Position numbers and translations under genes: made by a program
In this document: positions 1-8,647 of the stretch, piece after piece
How positions within the stretch are numbered: the stretch's first letter is position 1
Layout of the letters: the number at the start of each line of letters is the position of its first letter
The notes under the pieces: model-generated
What the model was told of the DNA's origin: nothing
Seen by the model: only the letters and a program-made list of their open reading frames with translations
Databases searched by the model: none
DNA from: RGIG3701 sp017403345
Lineage (GTDB): Bacteria; Planctomycetota; Planctomycetia; Pirellulales; Thermoguttaceae
NCBI GenBank assembly: GCA_017403345.1
Contig: JAFQOH010000021.1
Location: forward strand, 14,436 to 78,435
DNA: 64,000 nucleotides
Reading direction: 5' to 3'

Positions 1-727
1 CCGATTCCCGGCGGCCGAGCACCACTTTCGTCTCGCGGTCCAGCCGGATATGCCGACCAAATCGGAGGATCTCATACTCCCACCCCTCCGTTTGATCCGT
101 TTCGTGCCGGATCAGGTCACGGACACGCGGCGCAAAGGAGATCTCCGTCAGAACACAGCCTGCCATGGAAGTCTTGATCTTTTCGATCCCGAGTTCCTCT
201 CCAAGCTGATGAAGCGGCGTGCGCGCCCTTCCGGAAAGCGCATAAAGCTGCTCACGGTCCACGATCCCCGTGAGTTCTGCTTCGGTCGGAGGCAGGAGTT
301 TCCCGCAGATCGGACGAATGAGCCGCCCCTGGATCCCGCTGTGGTAATCGAGCATCTCCAAATGGTGACGCTGCTGACTCATAGGACGCTGGCCGATGAC
401 CTCGCCAGTCACAACGATCTCTGCACCAAGTTCCTCCATCAGCTCCTTCGCGCGCCGGATCATGTACAGGTGACAGTCCAGACACGGATTTACCCCTTTT
501 CCGTAACCATACCGCGGATGCCGGACCAGCTCGAGATACGAATCATCCGTCCGAACGTACCGACACTCGATGCCAAGCATTTCCGCGGCTTCCCGCGCTG
601 CTGCGGAAGTGTCGCAAAACGGCGTGATGATATTCAGCCCAATGACCTCAAACCCCTGTTTCTGCATGATCCGGACGGCCAACAGACTGTCGAACCCTCC
701 GGAAAGAAGAGCGATCGCTTTTTTCAT
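1..727 (-). CDS. PP-loop ATPase, tRNA-thiolation (ThiI/MnmA-like) family, partial
   Basis: This gene reads leftward and leaves the window at base 1, so only the first 242 codons are present. The N-terminus MKKAIALLSGGFDSLLA contains the SGGxDS pyrophosphate-binding loop of PP-loop ATPases. It is followed by a CLDC pair at about residues 82-85, a TGEVIGQRPMSQ segment and LLPPTEAE. This combination is typical of the short proteins usually annotated as ThiI- or MnmA-like tRNA thiouridylases, which adenylate uridine before sulfur transfer. The methionine chosen sits just before the PP-loop, at the usual distance. A likely promoter lies about 110 bases upstream. Family placement is good; the exact modified nucleoside cannot be decided here. 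Confidence 0.85.
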   Translation of the reverse strand, partial: MKKAIALLSGGFDSLLAVRIMQKQGFEVIGLNIITPFCDTSAAAREAAEMLGIECRYVRTDDSYLELVRHPRYGYGKGVNPCLDCHLYMIRRAKELMEELGAEIVVTGEVIGQRPMSQQRHHLEMLDYHSGIQGRLIRPICGKLLPPTEAELTGIVDREQLYALSGRARTPLHQLGEELGIEKIKTSMAGCVLTEISFAPRVRDLIRHETDQTEGWEYEILRFGRHIRLDRETKVVLGRRES

Positions 728-833
728 GAACGTTTACGGGAGCACGCTCGCCGCCTCCAAAAAGTTTAAAATAAACCCGCCAAAGAGTCTAGATGACTGA
801 CGCGGGCTACCATCAATGGAAATTCCGCCCCAT

Positions 834-861
834 ATTGTACACGCAAAATATTCTTTTTCAA
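834..861 (-). promoter_or_regulatory. Promoter of the PP-loop ATPase gene
   Basis: On the minus strand TTGAAA, a 16-base spacer and TACAAT form a sigma70-type promoter. A run of five C on the plus strand lies a few bases beyond the -35 box. The rest of 728-1063 is AT-rich with no gene that I can support. Confidence 0.5.
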
Positions 862-934
862 CTCCCCCAGTACGGTGAACCCCCCAAAAAAAGAAAAATT
901 TTCTCAAAAATTTAAAAATTTCACAATTAGCTAG

Positions 935-962
935 TTGATTTTTATGATTTTCTGCGTATAAT
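935..962 (+). promoter_or_regulatory. Promoter of the first DUF1559 gene
   Basis: TTGATT, 16 bases, then a perfect TATAAT, in an AT-rich stretch about 100 bases upstream of the DUF1559 start. Confidence 0.6.
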
Positions 963-1063
963 AATAAGTATAAGGATGTCTCACAGTGAGTACAGGCCTG
1001 CCGTAAATTTAAAATCGAAGCACTTCAGGATCCTGGAAAAATCAAAAATTTGGGGGATGTTTT

Positions 1064-2062
1064 ATGAAAAAATTCAGAATCCGTCCTGTTTCCGCGTTCG
1101 TAAACCGCCGTGGTTTTACACTCGTAGAACTTCTCGTCGTCATTGCGATCATCGGAATGCTCGTCGGTCTGCTCCTTCCGGCAGTTCAGCAGGCTCGCGA
1201 GGCCGCGCGCCAGATGCAGTGTAACAATAACCTAAAGCAGTTCGGGCTTGGAGCGTTAAATCATGAAAGTTCCTCGAAGTGTCTGCCTTCCGGAGGCTGG
1301 CGTGCATATTGGGAAGGCGATCCAGACTTTGGTTTCGGTGAAAAACAGCCCGGCAACTGGGTATACTCTCTTCTGCCGTTCCTCGAACAGCAGCCGCTTT
1401 GGCAGCTTGGCGGCGATGGAAATAAAATCGCTGACAACACGATCAAAGACGCCAATGTGATCCGTGCGCAGACGCCGATCGCCTACTTCAACTGCCCGTC
1501 ACGCCGTATGGCGAAAACCTATTATGGCTGGGCTTACACGAATAACTGCAAGGACCTCGGCGGGCTAAGCGCAAAGATCGACTATGCGGGTGCCTGCGGC
1601 GACGGATACTATACTTCTAGCTATCCTTCCAGCTACGACCAGGGCCAGACGATGACTGTCAGCCACACGATCACTGGAACGACTGACTTTAAGAGTGCGG
1701 TGACACTCGGAGAGATCCGCGACGGAACGAGCAACACGTACCTCTACGGTGAAAAGTATCTCACAACGGATAGGTATGAACCAACCCCAGCCTCCAATTA
1801 CGCCAACGGAGATGACCATGGTCCCTATGTCGGCGCGGATAACGACAATGTCCGCCAAACGAACAATCAGGATTCCTGCCTTCCGCGTCAGGATCGCAGC
1901 GGATACGATGTAGGCCAGCCCTTTGGAAGTGCACACGCAGGTGCGTTCGGCATGGTCATGTGCGACGGTTCGGCACACCGTGTTTCATACAGTATCGACA
2001 TGGAGATCAACTCTTATCTTGGAAAGAAATCAGACGGAAAAGCCGCCTCCATCAACGACTGA
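1064..2062 (+). CDS. DUF1559 prepilin-like protein
   Basis: A 332-aa protein with a type IV prepilin/pseudopilin N-terminus: a basic leader, then GFTLVELLVVIAIIGMLVGLLLPAVQQAREAAR-type sequence (about residues 17-50), in which G precedes F and E is at +5 of the mature form. This is the hallmark of DUF1559, a family greatly expanded in planctomycetes. The C-terminal part carries the expected DGTSNTYLYGEK and FGSAHAGAFGMVMCDGS signatures. It is probably cleaved by a prepilin peptidase and held at the cell envelope; its precise role is unknown. It has its own promoter and a strong terminator, so it looks monocistronic. Family assignment is firm. Confidence 0.95.
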   Translation: MKKFRIRPVSAFVNRRGFTLVELLVVIAIIGMLVGLLLPAVQQAREAARQMQCNNNLKQFGLGALNHESSSKCLPSGGWRAYWEGDPDFGFGEKQPGNWVYSLLPFLEQQPLWQLGGDGNKIADNTIKDANVIRAQTPIAYFNCPSRRMAKTYYGWAYTNNCKDLGGLSAKIDYAGACGDGYYTSSYPSSYDQGQTMTVSHTITGTTDFKSAVTLGEIRDGTSNTYLYGEKYLTTDRYEPTPASNYANGDDHGPYVGADNDNVRQTNNQDSCLPRQDRSGYDVGQPFGSAHAGAFGMVMCDGSAHRVSYSIDMEINSYLGKKSDGKAASIND

Positions 2063-2084
2063 CCCGGACTCAGACCACAAAAAG

Positions 2085-2115
2085 TACGCAGAATTTCGTT
2101 CTGCGTATTTTTTTG
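2085..2115 (+). terminator. Rho-independent terminator of the DUF1559 gene
   Basis: A perfect 9-bp inverted repeat (TACGCAGAA / TTCTGCGTA) with a 5-base loop, followed by a run of T. Confidence 0.9.
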
Positions 2116-2237
2116 TTCATTGATTTTTAATTCTAATTTCTAAAAAATTCGTAAAGTATTCGTTTCGATCCTGCCGATGAAATTTTCTGTCCAATTTGGA
2201 AACAGAAATTTCATTTCATGGAGATTCAGGATCTTTT

Positions 2238-3443
2238 ATGGTGACCCAATTAAAGAATGTGGAAAAAAGCGCGTTTTCCGTTCCCGCTCTGGTGTGGAAA
2301 CGCAGGTACGTTTTTCTGACCGGCGCGACCGGCATGCTTGGTGCGTACTTCCTCCGGGAATTGCTTTTGCAGGGGCAGCAGGTCGCAGTTCTTGTGCGTC
2401 CGCACCGCCGTCAAAACGCAGAATCGAGGATCGAGACACTTCTTTCACTGTGGGAAAACGGGCACAGTCCCCTTCCGCGTCCGCTGGTGATCGAGGGAGA
2501 TCTCTGCCGGAAAGACTGGACGGAGAGGTACTCTGTCTGGTTCCGCCAAAATGTGGAGACCGTCATTCACAGTGCCGCGAGTCTTTCTTTTTATGGTCAG
2601 AGTGATGCGGAACCGTATCTGACGAATCGAAACGGAACGAAAAACGTACTGGCACTCTGCCGGAGTGCGGAGATCCGTGAGTTCCATCATATTTCGACGG
2701 CTTACGTTGCCGGAACTCAGCGTTTTTTTACGGAAAAGGACTGTGAAGTTCGGCAAAAATTCCGAAACGACTATGAAAGAAGCAAGATCGCAGCGGAACG
2801 GTTGGTCCGTACCTTCGGTTTTGAATCCCTGACGGTGTACCGGCCAAGTATCGTCATCGGCGACACGCGCAATGGCTACACCGCAACGTTCAGCGGACTT
2901 TACGCAGCACTGAAACTCGTCCATACGCTCGTAAGCCGTCTTTCGCTGGGGTCAACGAGTGCGAAAATGGCACTTAGATTTTTGGGAATGAACGGAAACG
3001 AGCAAAAAAATCTCGTGCCGGTCGATTGGGTCGCCAGCGTCTTGACGCACATTTTTACACATCGGGAACTTCATGGAAAGACGTACCATCTCACGAATCC
3101 CGACCCGCCGAAAATGAAACTCGTTGCTCAGACCATCCAGCAGACTGTCGAGCGCTTCTCGGCATTGGCTTCGGAAAACGACCAAATGCGATGCAGTGAA
3201 GAGTGGTTTCGAGAGAATTTCATGACGCAGATGACGCTTTTTCGCGCCTATCTGAACGAAGATGCCCACTTCGATTCCACCAACACACAGCTGGCGGCGC
3301 CGCAATTTCCGTGTCCCCGGGTCGATTCGGAGCTTTTGATGTTTCTCTTTCGCCGAGCGATCGAGTCCCATTTTGGGAAAACGTGGGAGTTCCTCAAAAC
3401 CAAGCCGCAGTCTGACACACGAGCGTGCTGGAGTTCTGAGTGA
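2238..3443 (+). CDS. NAD(P)-dependent thioester-reductase-like SDR protein
   Basis: A 401-aa extended short-chain dehydrogenase. The Rossmann motif GATGMLG is at residues 29-35 and the catalytic YxxxK (YERSK) at 179-183, with an STAY segment at about 153-156. The early LTGATGMLGAYFLRELL and the VIHSAASLSFYG segment match the male-sterility / thioester-reductase branch (PF07993), which reduces acyl-CoA or carrier-bound acyl thioesters or acts on related substrates. The ATG at 2238 is preferred over an upstream TTG at 2196 because AGGA lies at ribosome-binding distance from it. There is no carrier or adenylation domain, so this is a free-standing reductase. The substrate is not known. Confidence 0.8.
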   Translation: MVTQLKNVEKSAFSVPALVWKRRYVFLTGATGMLGAYFLRELLLQGQQVAVLVRPHRRQNAESRIETLLSLWENGHSPLPRPLVIEGDLCRKDWTERYSVWFRQNVETVIHSAASLSFYGQSDAEPYLTNRNGTKNVLALCRSAEIREFHHISTAYVAGTQRFFTEKDCEVRQKFRNDYERSKIAAERLVRTFGFESLTVYRPSIVIGDTRNGYTATFSGLYAALKLVHTLVSRLSLGSTSAKMALRFLGMNGNEQKNLVPVDWVASVLTHIFTHRELHGKTYHLTNPDPPKMKLVAQTIQQTVERFSALASENDQMRCSEEWFRENFMTQMTLFRAYLNEDAHFDSTNTQLAAPQFPCPRVDSELLMFLFRRAIESHFGKTWEFLKTKPQSDTRACWSSE

Positions 3444-3486
3444 ACACGAAATGTGAGAAATCGAGCGAATCATTCGGCTTGGGCTC

Positions 3487-3515
3487 TTGACAGAGGGGGG
3501 ATTTCATGGTAGAAT
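3487..3515 (+). promoter_or_regulatory. Promoter of the POT transporter gene
   Basis: A perfect TTGACA, 17-base spacer and TAGAAT, about 65 bases before the start codon. Confidence 0.75.
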
Positions 3516-3579
3516 TACGAAACGTATTTTTTTCCTGCCGAAATTTCGGCTCCGTTAACCTCAAGCCGCCGCTAGTTTT

Positions 3580-5028
3580 ATGAAAGATCCAGAATTGGAA
3601 CAGATGTCCGCAGTCTCCGAAATGTCGGATCCTGCCGTTTCCCCGTCAGCAGCCGTACCCACTACGGCTCCCATCACGGCTCCCATCACGGCTCCTAGGC
3701 CGTCCAATGGGCTTCCGTCGTCCGTCCCGTACATCATCGCAAACGAGGCGGCCGAGCGGTTCTCTTTCTATGGGATGAGCGCGATCCTGATGGTCTACCT
3801 GTCGGGTAGTGCGTATCTTGCGATGCCGGAAAAAGAAGCGGCGGGATGGATCCACCTTTTCCGAGGCTCGGTTTACCTGTTCCCGCTTCTCGGCGCTTTT
3901 TTGGCGGACATTTTCTTCGGAAAGTTCCGCATCATGTTCTGGCTTTCGCTCGTTTACTGTCTCGGACATCTTGCACTGGCACTTCCGGACTGCTCCCAGA
4001 ACTTCGACCCGCACACTTTCCTCTTCATTGGGCTTGCTCTCATTGCGCTTGGGTCCGGCGGGATCAAATCATGCACTTCCGCCATCGTCGGAGACCAGTT
4101 CAACGCAGAGAATCAGCATCTTCTGAACCGTGTCTACCACTGGTTTTACCTTGCAATCAATTTCGGCTCTTTCTTTTCGATGCTTCTGACTCCGTGGCTC
4201 CTGAAACATTACGGTCCCGGCTGGGCGTTCGGAGTTCCCGGTATCCTGATGGCGTGCGCGACGCTCATTCTCTGGCTTGGCCGCAATAAATACCGAATCG
4301 TGAAGCCCGTCGGCTGGAAGATCTTTGATGACCTGAAAAACCGTGAGTGTCTCGGTTCTCTCGGACGCATTTCCATCGTGTTCGGCTTCCTGATCCTCTT
4401 CTGGGCCGTCTATGACCAGACCGCCACGACCTGGGTCAAGCAGGCGGAGGAAATGAACGCGAAGATCTTTGCCTCGTTAACGTTTCTGCCGGAGAACATC
4501 CGGAACTTCGAACTGCTCCCCTCGCAGCTTCAGGCACTCAATCCGTTTCTGATCCTGATCCTCATTCCGATCTTCACGTACGGTATCTATCCCGTCTGGC
4601 ACCGTCTTTGGGGACACTCGACGCTGAAAAAGATCGCTGTCGGCCTCTTCCTCACAGTGATCGCGCAGTGTTTCCCGCTGGCGTTTGCTATTGCGGAGAA
4701 TCACGGGATCGTGCTGAATCTTGCTTGGCAAGTACCGGCCTACTTCATCCTCACGACCGCAGAAGTACTCGTCTCGATCACGGCTCTGGAATTTGCCTAC
4801 ACGCAGTCTCCGCGCAGTATGAAATCCATCGTCATGGGAGCCTTTCTCCTCACGACGACCTGCGGAAACTTCTTTGTCGCCGGGGTCAATTTCCTCTGCG
4901 AAAAATACGAAGGATTCCTCTCGGGCAGTAACTACGGACTTTTTTTCCTCATTCTTTCGCTCGTGAATGCACTGTTTTTCCTGCTGGTGGTTCGATTCTA
5001 CAAAGAAAAAACGATCCTTCAGGACTAG
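3580..5028 (+). CDS. POT-family peptide:proton symporter
   Basis: A 482-aa polytopic membrane protein of the proton-dependent oligopeptide transporter family (PF00854). The N-terminal signature ExxERF (NEAAERFSFYG, E56, E59, R60) is intact; in known members these residues couple protons to di- and tripeptide uptake. Many hydrophobic helices follow. Unusually, the first 50 residues are a Pro/Thr/Ala-rich cytoplasmic extension that includes a short API T repeat encoded by a 12-base tandem repeat. It has its own promoter and converges on the Dus gene. Peptide transport is the likely role, though some members carry other substrates. Confidence 0.92.
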   Translation: MKDPELEQMSAVSEMSDPAVSPSAAVPTTAPITAPITAPRPSNGLPSSVPYIIANEAAERFSFYGMSAILMVYLSGSAYLAMPEKEAAGWIHLFRGSVYLFPLLGAFLADIFFGKFRIMFWLSLVYCLGHLALALPDCSQNFDPHTFLFIGLALIALGSGGIKSCTSAIVGDQFNAENQHLLNRVYHWFYLAINFGSFFSMLLTPWLLKHYGPGWAFGVPGILMACATLILWLGRNKYRIVKPVGWKIFDDLKNRECLGSLGRISIVFGFLILFWAVYDQTATTWVKQAEEMNAKIFASLTFLPENIRNFELLPSQLQALNPFLILILIPIFTYGIYPVWHRLWGHSTLKKIAVGLFLTVIAQCFPLAFAIAENHGIVLNLAWQVPAYFILTTAEVLVSITALEFAYTQSPRSMKSIVMGAFLLTTTCGNFFVAGVNFLCEKYEGFLSGSNYGLFFLILSLVNALFFLLVVRFYKEKTILQD

Positions 5029-5052
5029 GTCCGTTTCAAAACCCCTGAAAAA

Positions 5053-6267
5053 TCAGGTTCCGTCACCGGAAATCGGATCGGAGGGGAAGAATTCCCGAAC
5101 GGCAGCGCGAAATTCCTCGGCCGTTCGGGTCTGAACGACACGCACGCGGAACTGTCTTGCGTTTTTCATGCCGACGCCATAGCACGGTGCAAATTTCCGC
5201 ATGAGCATGACGGCCTCCTTTTCTTCATGCTGTTCCAAAAGCACGCTGAAATGCTCTAAAAGCAGTTCCCGCTGGAATTCCGGTCCGGGACGCTGAAGTG
5301 CCTCGGACTCCGAGCTCCCGGAAAGCAGAGCGAAAGCCTGCCGGAAGATCCACGGTTCATTGAGTGCCGCGCGTCCGATCATGACGCCGTCCACGCCGTA
5401 AGTTTTCAGAGCGACAAGAGCCTGCGGAGCCGTCCGAATATCTCCGTTTCCGATGACCGGGATGGAAACTGCGTCCTTGACCTCGGCAATTTTCTCCCAA
5501 TCCGCCGTTCCGGAGTACATTTGGCGCGTCGTGCGTCCGTGGACCGTAACGGCAGAGACTCCAACGGATTCCAGCGTACGCGCAACTTCCCGATACGTGA
5601 GCCGTTCGGCCGAGTATCCGAGACGCATTTTAGCGGTCACAGGGATCGGGACGGCAAGTCCCAGTTCTTTGGAAACCCGCGCGGAGGCCTGAACGACCGA
5701 TTCTGCAAGTTCTCCGATCTTTTCGGGAAACTGAAGCAGCCAGGACCCGCAATGCGCTTTCTGTACGACGTCCGCGGCCGGGCATCCAAAATTCAGATCG
5801 ATCACTTGAATATCATATTCGCGAATCAATTTTTCCGTAAATTCCGCCATCGATTCCGGCTGATCGTCCCAGATCTGGACCGAAAGCGGGATCCCTGCTT
5901 CCTGAAATGGATTTTGCGCAGTCTCCTTTCCAGACGTCTCAGACATCTCAGACATCTCAGACGACCCAGATGATCCAGAGGTTTCATTTCTGCTGAAACG
6001 CTCATTTTGAGCAAAACGGCGCAGCCCATCCTTTTCGTTTGCGTTCCCGTTTTCAGACTCCCGCAGCGGCAGTCCGAAAAGACGTCCGTGCAGAGTTTTT
6101 CGGCGTCTTTCCATTTCGAGCGACCCGCGAGCGTGCATCATTTCCGACGCTAGGAGTCCCACACCGCCAAATTTCAGCAGGATCCTCCGCCACGCATCAT
6201 TGGAAAAACCGGCCATTGGAGCCTGAAGGAACGGAGAGAGAAGCGGCAGGGAACCGATTTTGAGCAT
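5053..6267 (-). CDS. tRNA-dihydrouridine synthase (Dus family)
   Basis: A 404-aa FMN-dependent TIM-barrel enzyme that reduces uridine to dihydrouridine in tRNA. It opens with APMAGFSND, the Dus flavin-site signature (usually APMAGVTD), and carries DLNFGCPA with the conserved NxGCP cysteine, TAKMRLGY, TVHGRTTRQMYSG and IPVIGNGDI. The best fit is to DusB-type enzymes, but the subfamily is not certain. Between about residues 75 and 115 there is a Ser/Glu-rich insertion (SEMSEMSETSG) encoded by a short tandem repeat, which lengthens it beyond the usual 320-350 aa. The start follows an AAAGG. The Sel1 gene lies 85 bases upstream on the same strand. Confidence 0.92.
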   Translation of the reverse strand: MLKIGSLPLLSPFLQAPMAGFSNDAWRRILLKFGGVGLLASEMMHARGSLEMERRRKTLHGRLFGLPLRESENGNANEKDGLRRFAQNERFSRNETSGSSGSSEMSEMSETSGKETAQNPFQEAGIPLSVQIWDDQPESMAEFTEKLIREYDIQVIDLNFGCPAADVVQKAHCGSWLLQFPEKIGELAESVVQASARVSKELGLAVPIPVTAKMRLGYSAERLTYREVARTLESVGVSAVTVHGRTTRQMYSGTADWEKIAEVKDAVSIPVIGNGDIRTAPQALVALKTYGVDGVMIGRAALNEPWIFRQAFALLSGSSESEALQRPGPEFQRELLLEHFSVLLEQHEEKEAVMLMRKFAPCYGVGMKNARQFRVRVVQTRTAEEFRAAVREFFPSDPISGDGT

Positions 6268-6352
6268 TTCGAAAACCTTTCATGAATGGAAATGCCGGAA
6301 TGACTGCGAGTGTCCATTTCCGGCGGAATGTGTGCGTGTGAAAACTCGACGC

Positions 6353-8212
6353 TCAGCGCGGCGCAAGAAAATCGGCGAGCGGGATCTGACGCAAATTCAG
6401 GATATCCAACGCAGCCGGATGCCCTTTTTCCGCAGCCATCCGAAGCCATCGTACCGCTTCCGCAGGATCACGATCGGTGTAGACTCCCCAATCGTACTGG
6501 AAAAAAAGCGTGATCTGTGCGGGTGCGTATCCCTTTTCCGCAGACTTTCGGATCCATTCCCACGCCTGCGCCTCATCTTTCTTCACGCGCCAGCCGCACA
6601 TCAGGATCTGTCCCATGAGATACTGTGCAGACGGGCTCCCGGCTTCTGCTTCTTTCCGGATGCGTTCTAAGATCTCCGCCGGTTCAACGACCTCATCAGG
6701 AATAGGGTGAACTGTGAGAAAGTGCAAACAGACATTTGCCAAAACATCATCAACTTTAGCGGCTCTTTGCAACAGAGTGAGCGCCAGTTTCCGGTCACGT
6801 TCCATACCGGCACCAAAAAAAGCGCACAGTCCTCGAATAAACTGCAGATTTTCTGAAAAATCCCCATTTTTTTCTGCCTGATCAATGAGCGCAAGTGCTT
6901 TTTTGACGTCCTGCTGCACCCCGTCCCCGGCACAATAGCAAAAAGCCAGCACGTAAATAGAAAGGGGATCGCCAGCCTCCGATCCTTTTTTTATGATCTC
7001 TATTGCTCGTTTGGGATCCTTTTTTCCAGCAATGCCATACACCTCAAAGTAGTACAGCATATATGCATAGCTCGGATCTCCAGATCCAAAACTCTTCTCC
7101 ATCCAGAATCGTGCCGTCTTCAGATCCTGCACGCCTCCGATCCCATGCAGAAATACGGAACCGAGCAGCGCTGCCGATTCTGCCGTCACTCTGGTCTTTT
7201 GCAGCTCCTTTTTCGACTCTTCGTGCCCCTGGAGCGTTGCTCGCTGGAGCCAGTACACAGATGCCGCTTCATTTCCGAGTTCACGTTCCAGCGTTCCCAG
7301 AACGAACTGCGCCTCCGGGATCCCGGCTTCCGCAGCTTTCCAAAGGCGTTCCTGAGCAGAAACGAGATCCTGTGCACCAGACGGCCAGCCAAGGAGATCT
7401 TGGAGTCCCAGAAGATTTGCGGCCTCTGCACTTCCGGCATCTTCCGCTTCTTCGAGCCACTCTTTGGCCCAAAATTCATCCCCGGTCTTCAGATACTCTT
7501 CCCCCAGCGCGACCTGCGCAGGAACGAAACCATGCGCCGCAGAAAGCGTCAGCCATTTCATCTGCCTCTGGCGGTTAGCCGGAATGCTTTTCTCCATGCC
7601 GGAATACACGATCCCGAGCAGATACTGCGCCTCCGGATCTTCCTCAGACGCCGCAGCCGTAAGAAGTTCCACCCCCCTTTTCGTGTCCTTTTTCAGTCCG
7701 TAACGACCGTAAAGCAGACATTTTCCGAGAAACATTTGCGCGGGTACATACCGGAGCCGAATCGCCTCTTCAAGAAGTTCCACTCCACGTTTTTCGTTTT
7801 TTTTCGTTCCGAGTCCATCTAGAAAACAGTGTGCCAAATAGTACGTACCGCGCGGATCTTTCTGTTTCGCCGATTTTTCGAGCCACTCAAACCCCTTTTT
7901 TACATCACGCTCCACTTCCCGGCCCGCGACATAAAAGACTCCCAGTGCGGCCTGCGCATCTGCGGCACCTTCGGATGCACGTTTCTCAAGCGGGGCCAGA
8001 TCCAGACGCGGTTCCATTGCGTTTGCCGTTCCGTTCATCTGTGCCGGAGAAGATTCTTTCGGCCTTCCCTCACCGGCAGAAGACTGTGCGAAGCAGACCG
8101 GTCCAAAGATCTGCGCTGGATACACTCCCGCCGCCAAAAGCAGCCAAACGAAAAAAAAGACGCGAAGATCCATTTTCCGAAACTCCATTCGCCGCATGAT
8201 CCTCTTTTTCAT
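6353..8212 (-). CDS. Secreted Sel1-repeat (TPR-like) protein
   Basis: A 619-aa protein. Starting at 8212 it begins MKKRIMRRMEFRKMDLRVF and then has a long hydrophobic stretch ending CFAQ, a signal peptide or membrane anchor. The mature part is built from more than a dozen Sel1-type repeats of about 36 residues with the pattern A-x2-LG-x3-Y-x2-G-x4-D-x3-A-x2-W-x3-A, for example AQYLLGIVYSG and AEAVRWLRMAAEKG. Sel1 solenoids mediate protein-protein contacts, often at the envelope. The start at 8212 is chosen because AGGAG/GGAAA lies just before it; reading could be extended upstream to 8335 but the extension looks like leader repeats rather than protein. Partner unknown. Confidence 0.88.
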   Translation of the reverse strand: MKKRIMRRMEFRKMDLRVFFFVWLLLAAGVYPAQIFGPVCFAQSSAGEGRPKESSPAQMNGTANAMEPRLDLAPLEKRASEGAADAQAALGVFYVAGREVERDVKKGFEWLEKSAKQKDPRGTYYLAHCFLDGLGTKKNEKRGVELLEEAIRLRYVPAQMFLGKCLLYGRYGLKKDTKRGVELLTAAASEEDPEAQYLLGIVYSGMEKSIPANRQRQMKWLTLSAAHGFVPAQVALGEEYLKTGDEFWAKEWLEEAEDAGSAEAANLLGLQDLLGWPSGAQDLVSAQERLWKAAEAGIPEAQFVLGTLERELGNEAASVYWLQRATLQGHEESKKELQKTRVTAESAALLGSVFLHGIGGVQDLKTARFWMEKSFGSGDPSYAYMLYYFEVYGIAGKKDPKRAIEIIKKGSEAGDPLSIYVLAFCYCAGDGVQQDVKKALALIDQAEKNGDFSENLQFIRGLCAFFGAGMERDRKLALTLLQRAAKVDDVLANVCLHFLTVHPIPDEVVEPAEILERIRKEAEAGSPSAQYLMGQILMCGWRVKKDEAQAWEWIRKSAEKGYAPAQITLFFQYDWGVYTDRDPAEAVRWLRMAAEKGHPAALDILNLRQIPLADFLAPR

Positions 8213-8272
8213 TTTTTCCTGCCTCTCCTGTCTTTTGGGGAATTTCTGCCGATCCCGTTTTCTCTCAAATCC

Positions 8273-8358
8273 GTGAATGTTCGCGTTCCGGCATTCCTGC
8301 ACTTCCGCATTCCTGCACATTACCCAAACGTTCAAAATACGGAACGTTCAATATGCTG
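8273..8358 (-). repeat. Repeat-rich leader of the Sel1 gene
   Basis: Between the promoter and the start codon are two direct copies of a 12-base word GCATTCCTGCAC and, near the predicted transcription start, two copies of AACGTTCAA about 16 bases apart. The AACGTT core is itself palindromic and could be an operator; this is inference. Confidence 0.4.
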
Positions 8359-8361
8359 CTT

Positions 8362-8390
8362 AGTATACTCCAAACAGACGGAAAAGTCAA
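8362..8390 (-). promoter_or_regulatory. Promoter of the Sel1-repeat gene
   Basis: On the minus strand TTGACT, a 17-base spacer and TATACT. It lies in the 435-base divergent region 8213-8647. Confidence 0.7.
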
Positions 8391-8536
8391 GAAGTGTCCC
8401 CATAAAGAATTAAAGAAAAATGAAAAAGAAAAATTCATCAGACCGACGGAACGCTCCATTCTCTGATCCTGATCCGCCCCCCAATTTTTAACTTTGACCC
8501 GCCTTCATAATTTCCAGAAAATTGTTTCCCCCCTGC

Positions 8537-8565
8537 TTGACATTCCATTGTTCGCAAGGTAAAAT
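8537..8565 (+). promoter_or_regulatory. Promoter of the beta-helix protein gene
   Basis: TTGACA, a 17-base spacer and TAAAAT. The -10 box is the first of four near-identical copies in the tandem repeat that follows. Confidence 0.75.
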
Positions 8566-8602
8566 AAAGGTAAAATAAAGGTAAAATAGAAGGTAAAATA
8601 AA
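8558..8602 (+). repeat. 11-base tandem repeat overlapping a -10 box
   Basis: Four copies of GGTAAAATAAA with periods of 11-12 bases. The first copy supplies the TAAAAT -10 hexamer of the promoter at 8537, so later copies place extra -10-like hexamers about one helical turn apart. Confidence 0.85.
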
Positions 8603-8647
8603 AGAAATTTTGTTTTGAAACTCCAGCCTAAAAGAAAAATAAAAAAG

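Noticed and set aside
50..769. 239-aa plus-strand frame at the left end
   Set aside because: It is the complement of the PP-loop ATPase gene, which has clear motifs.
5041..5060. Terminator between the POT and Dus genes
   Set aside because: The CCTGA / TCAGG stem is only five pairs with no T run.
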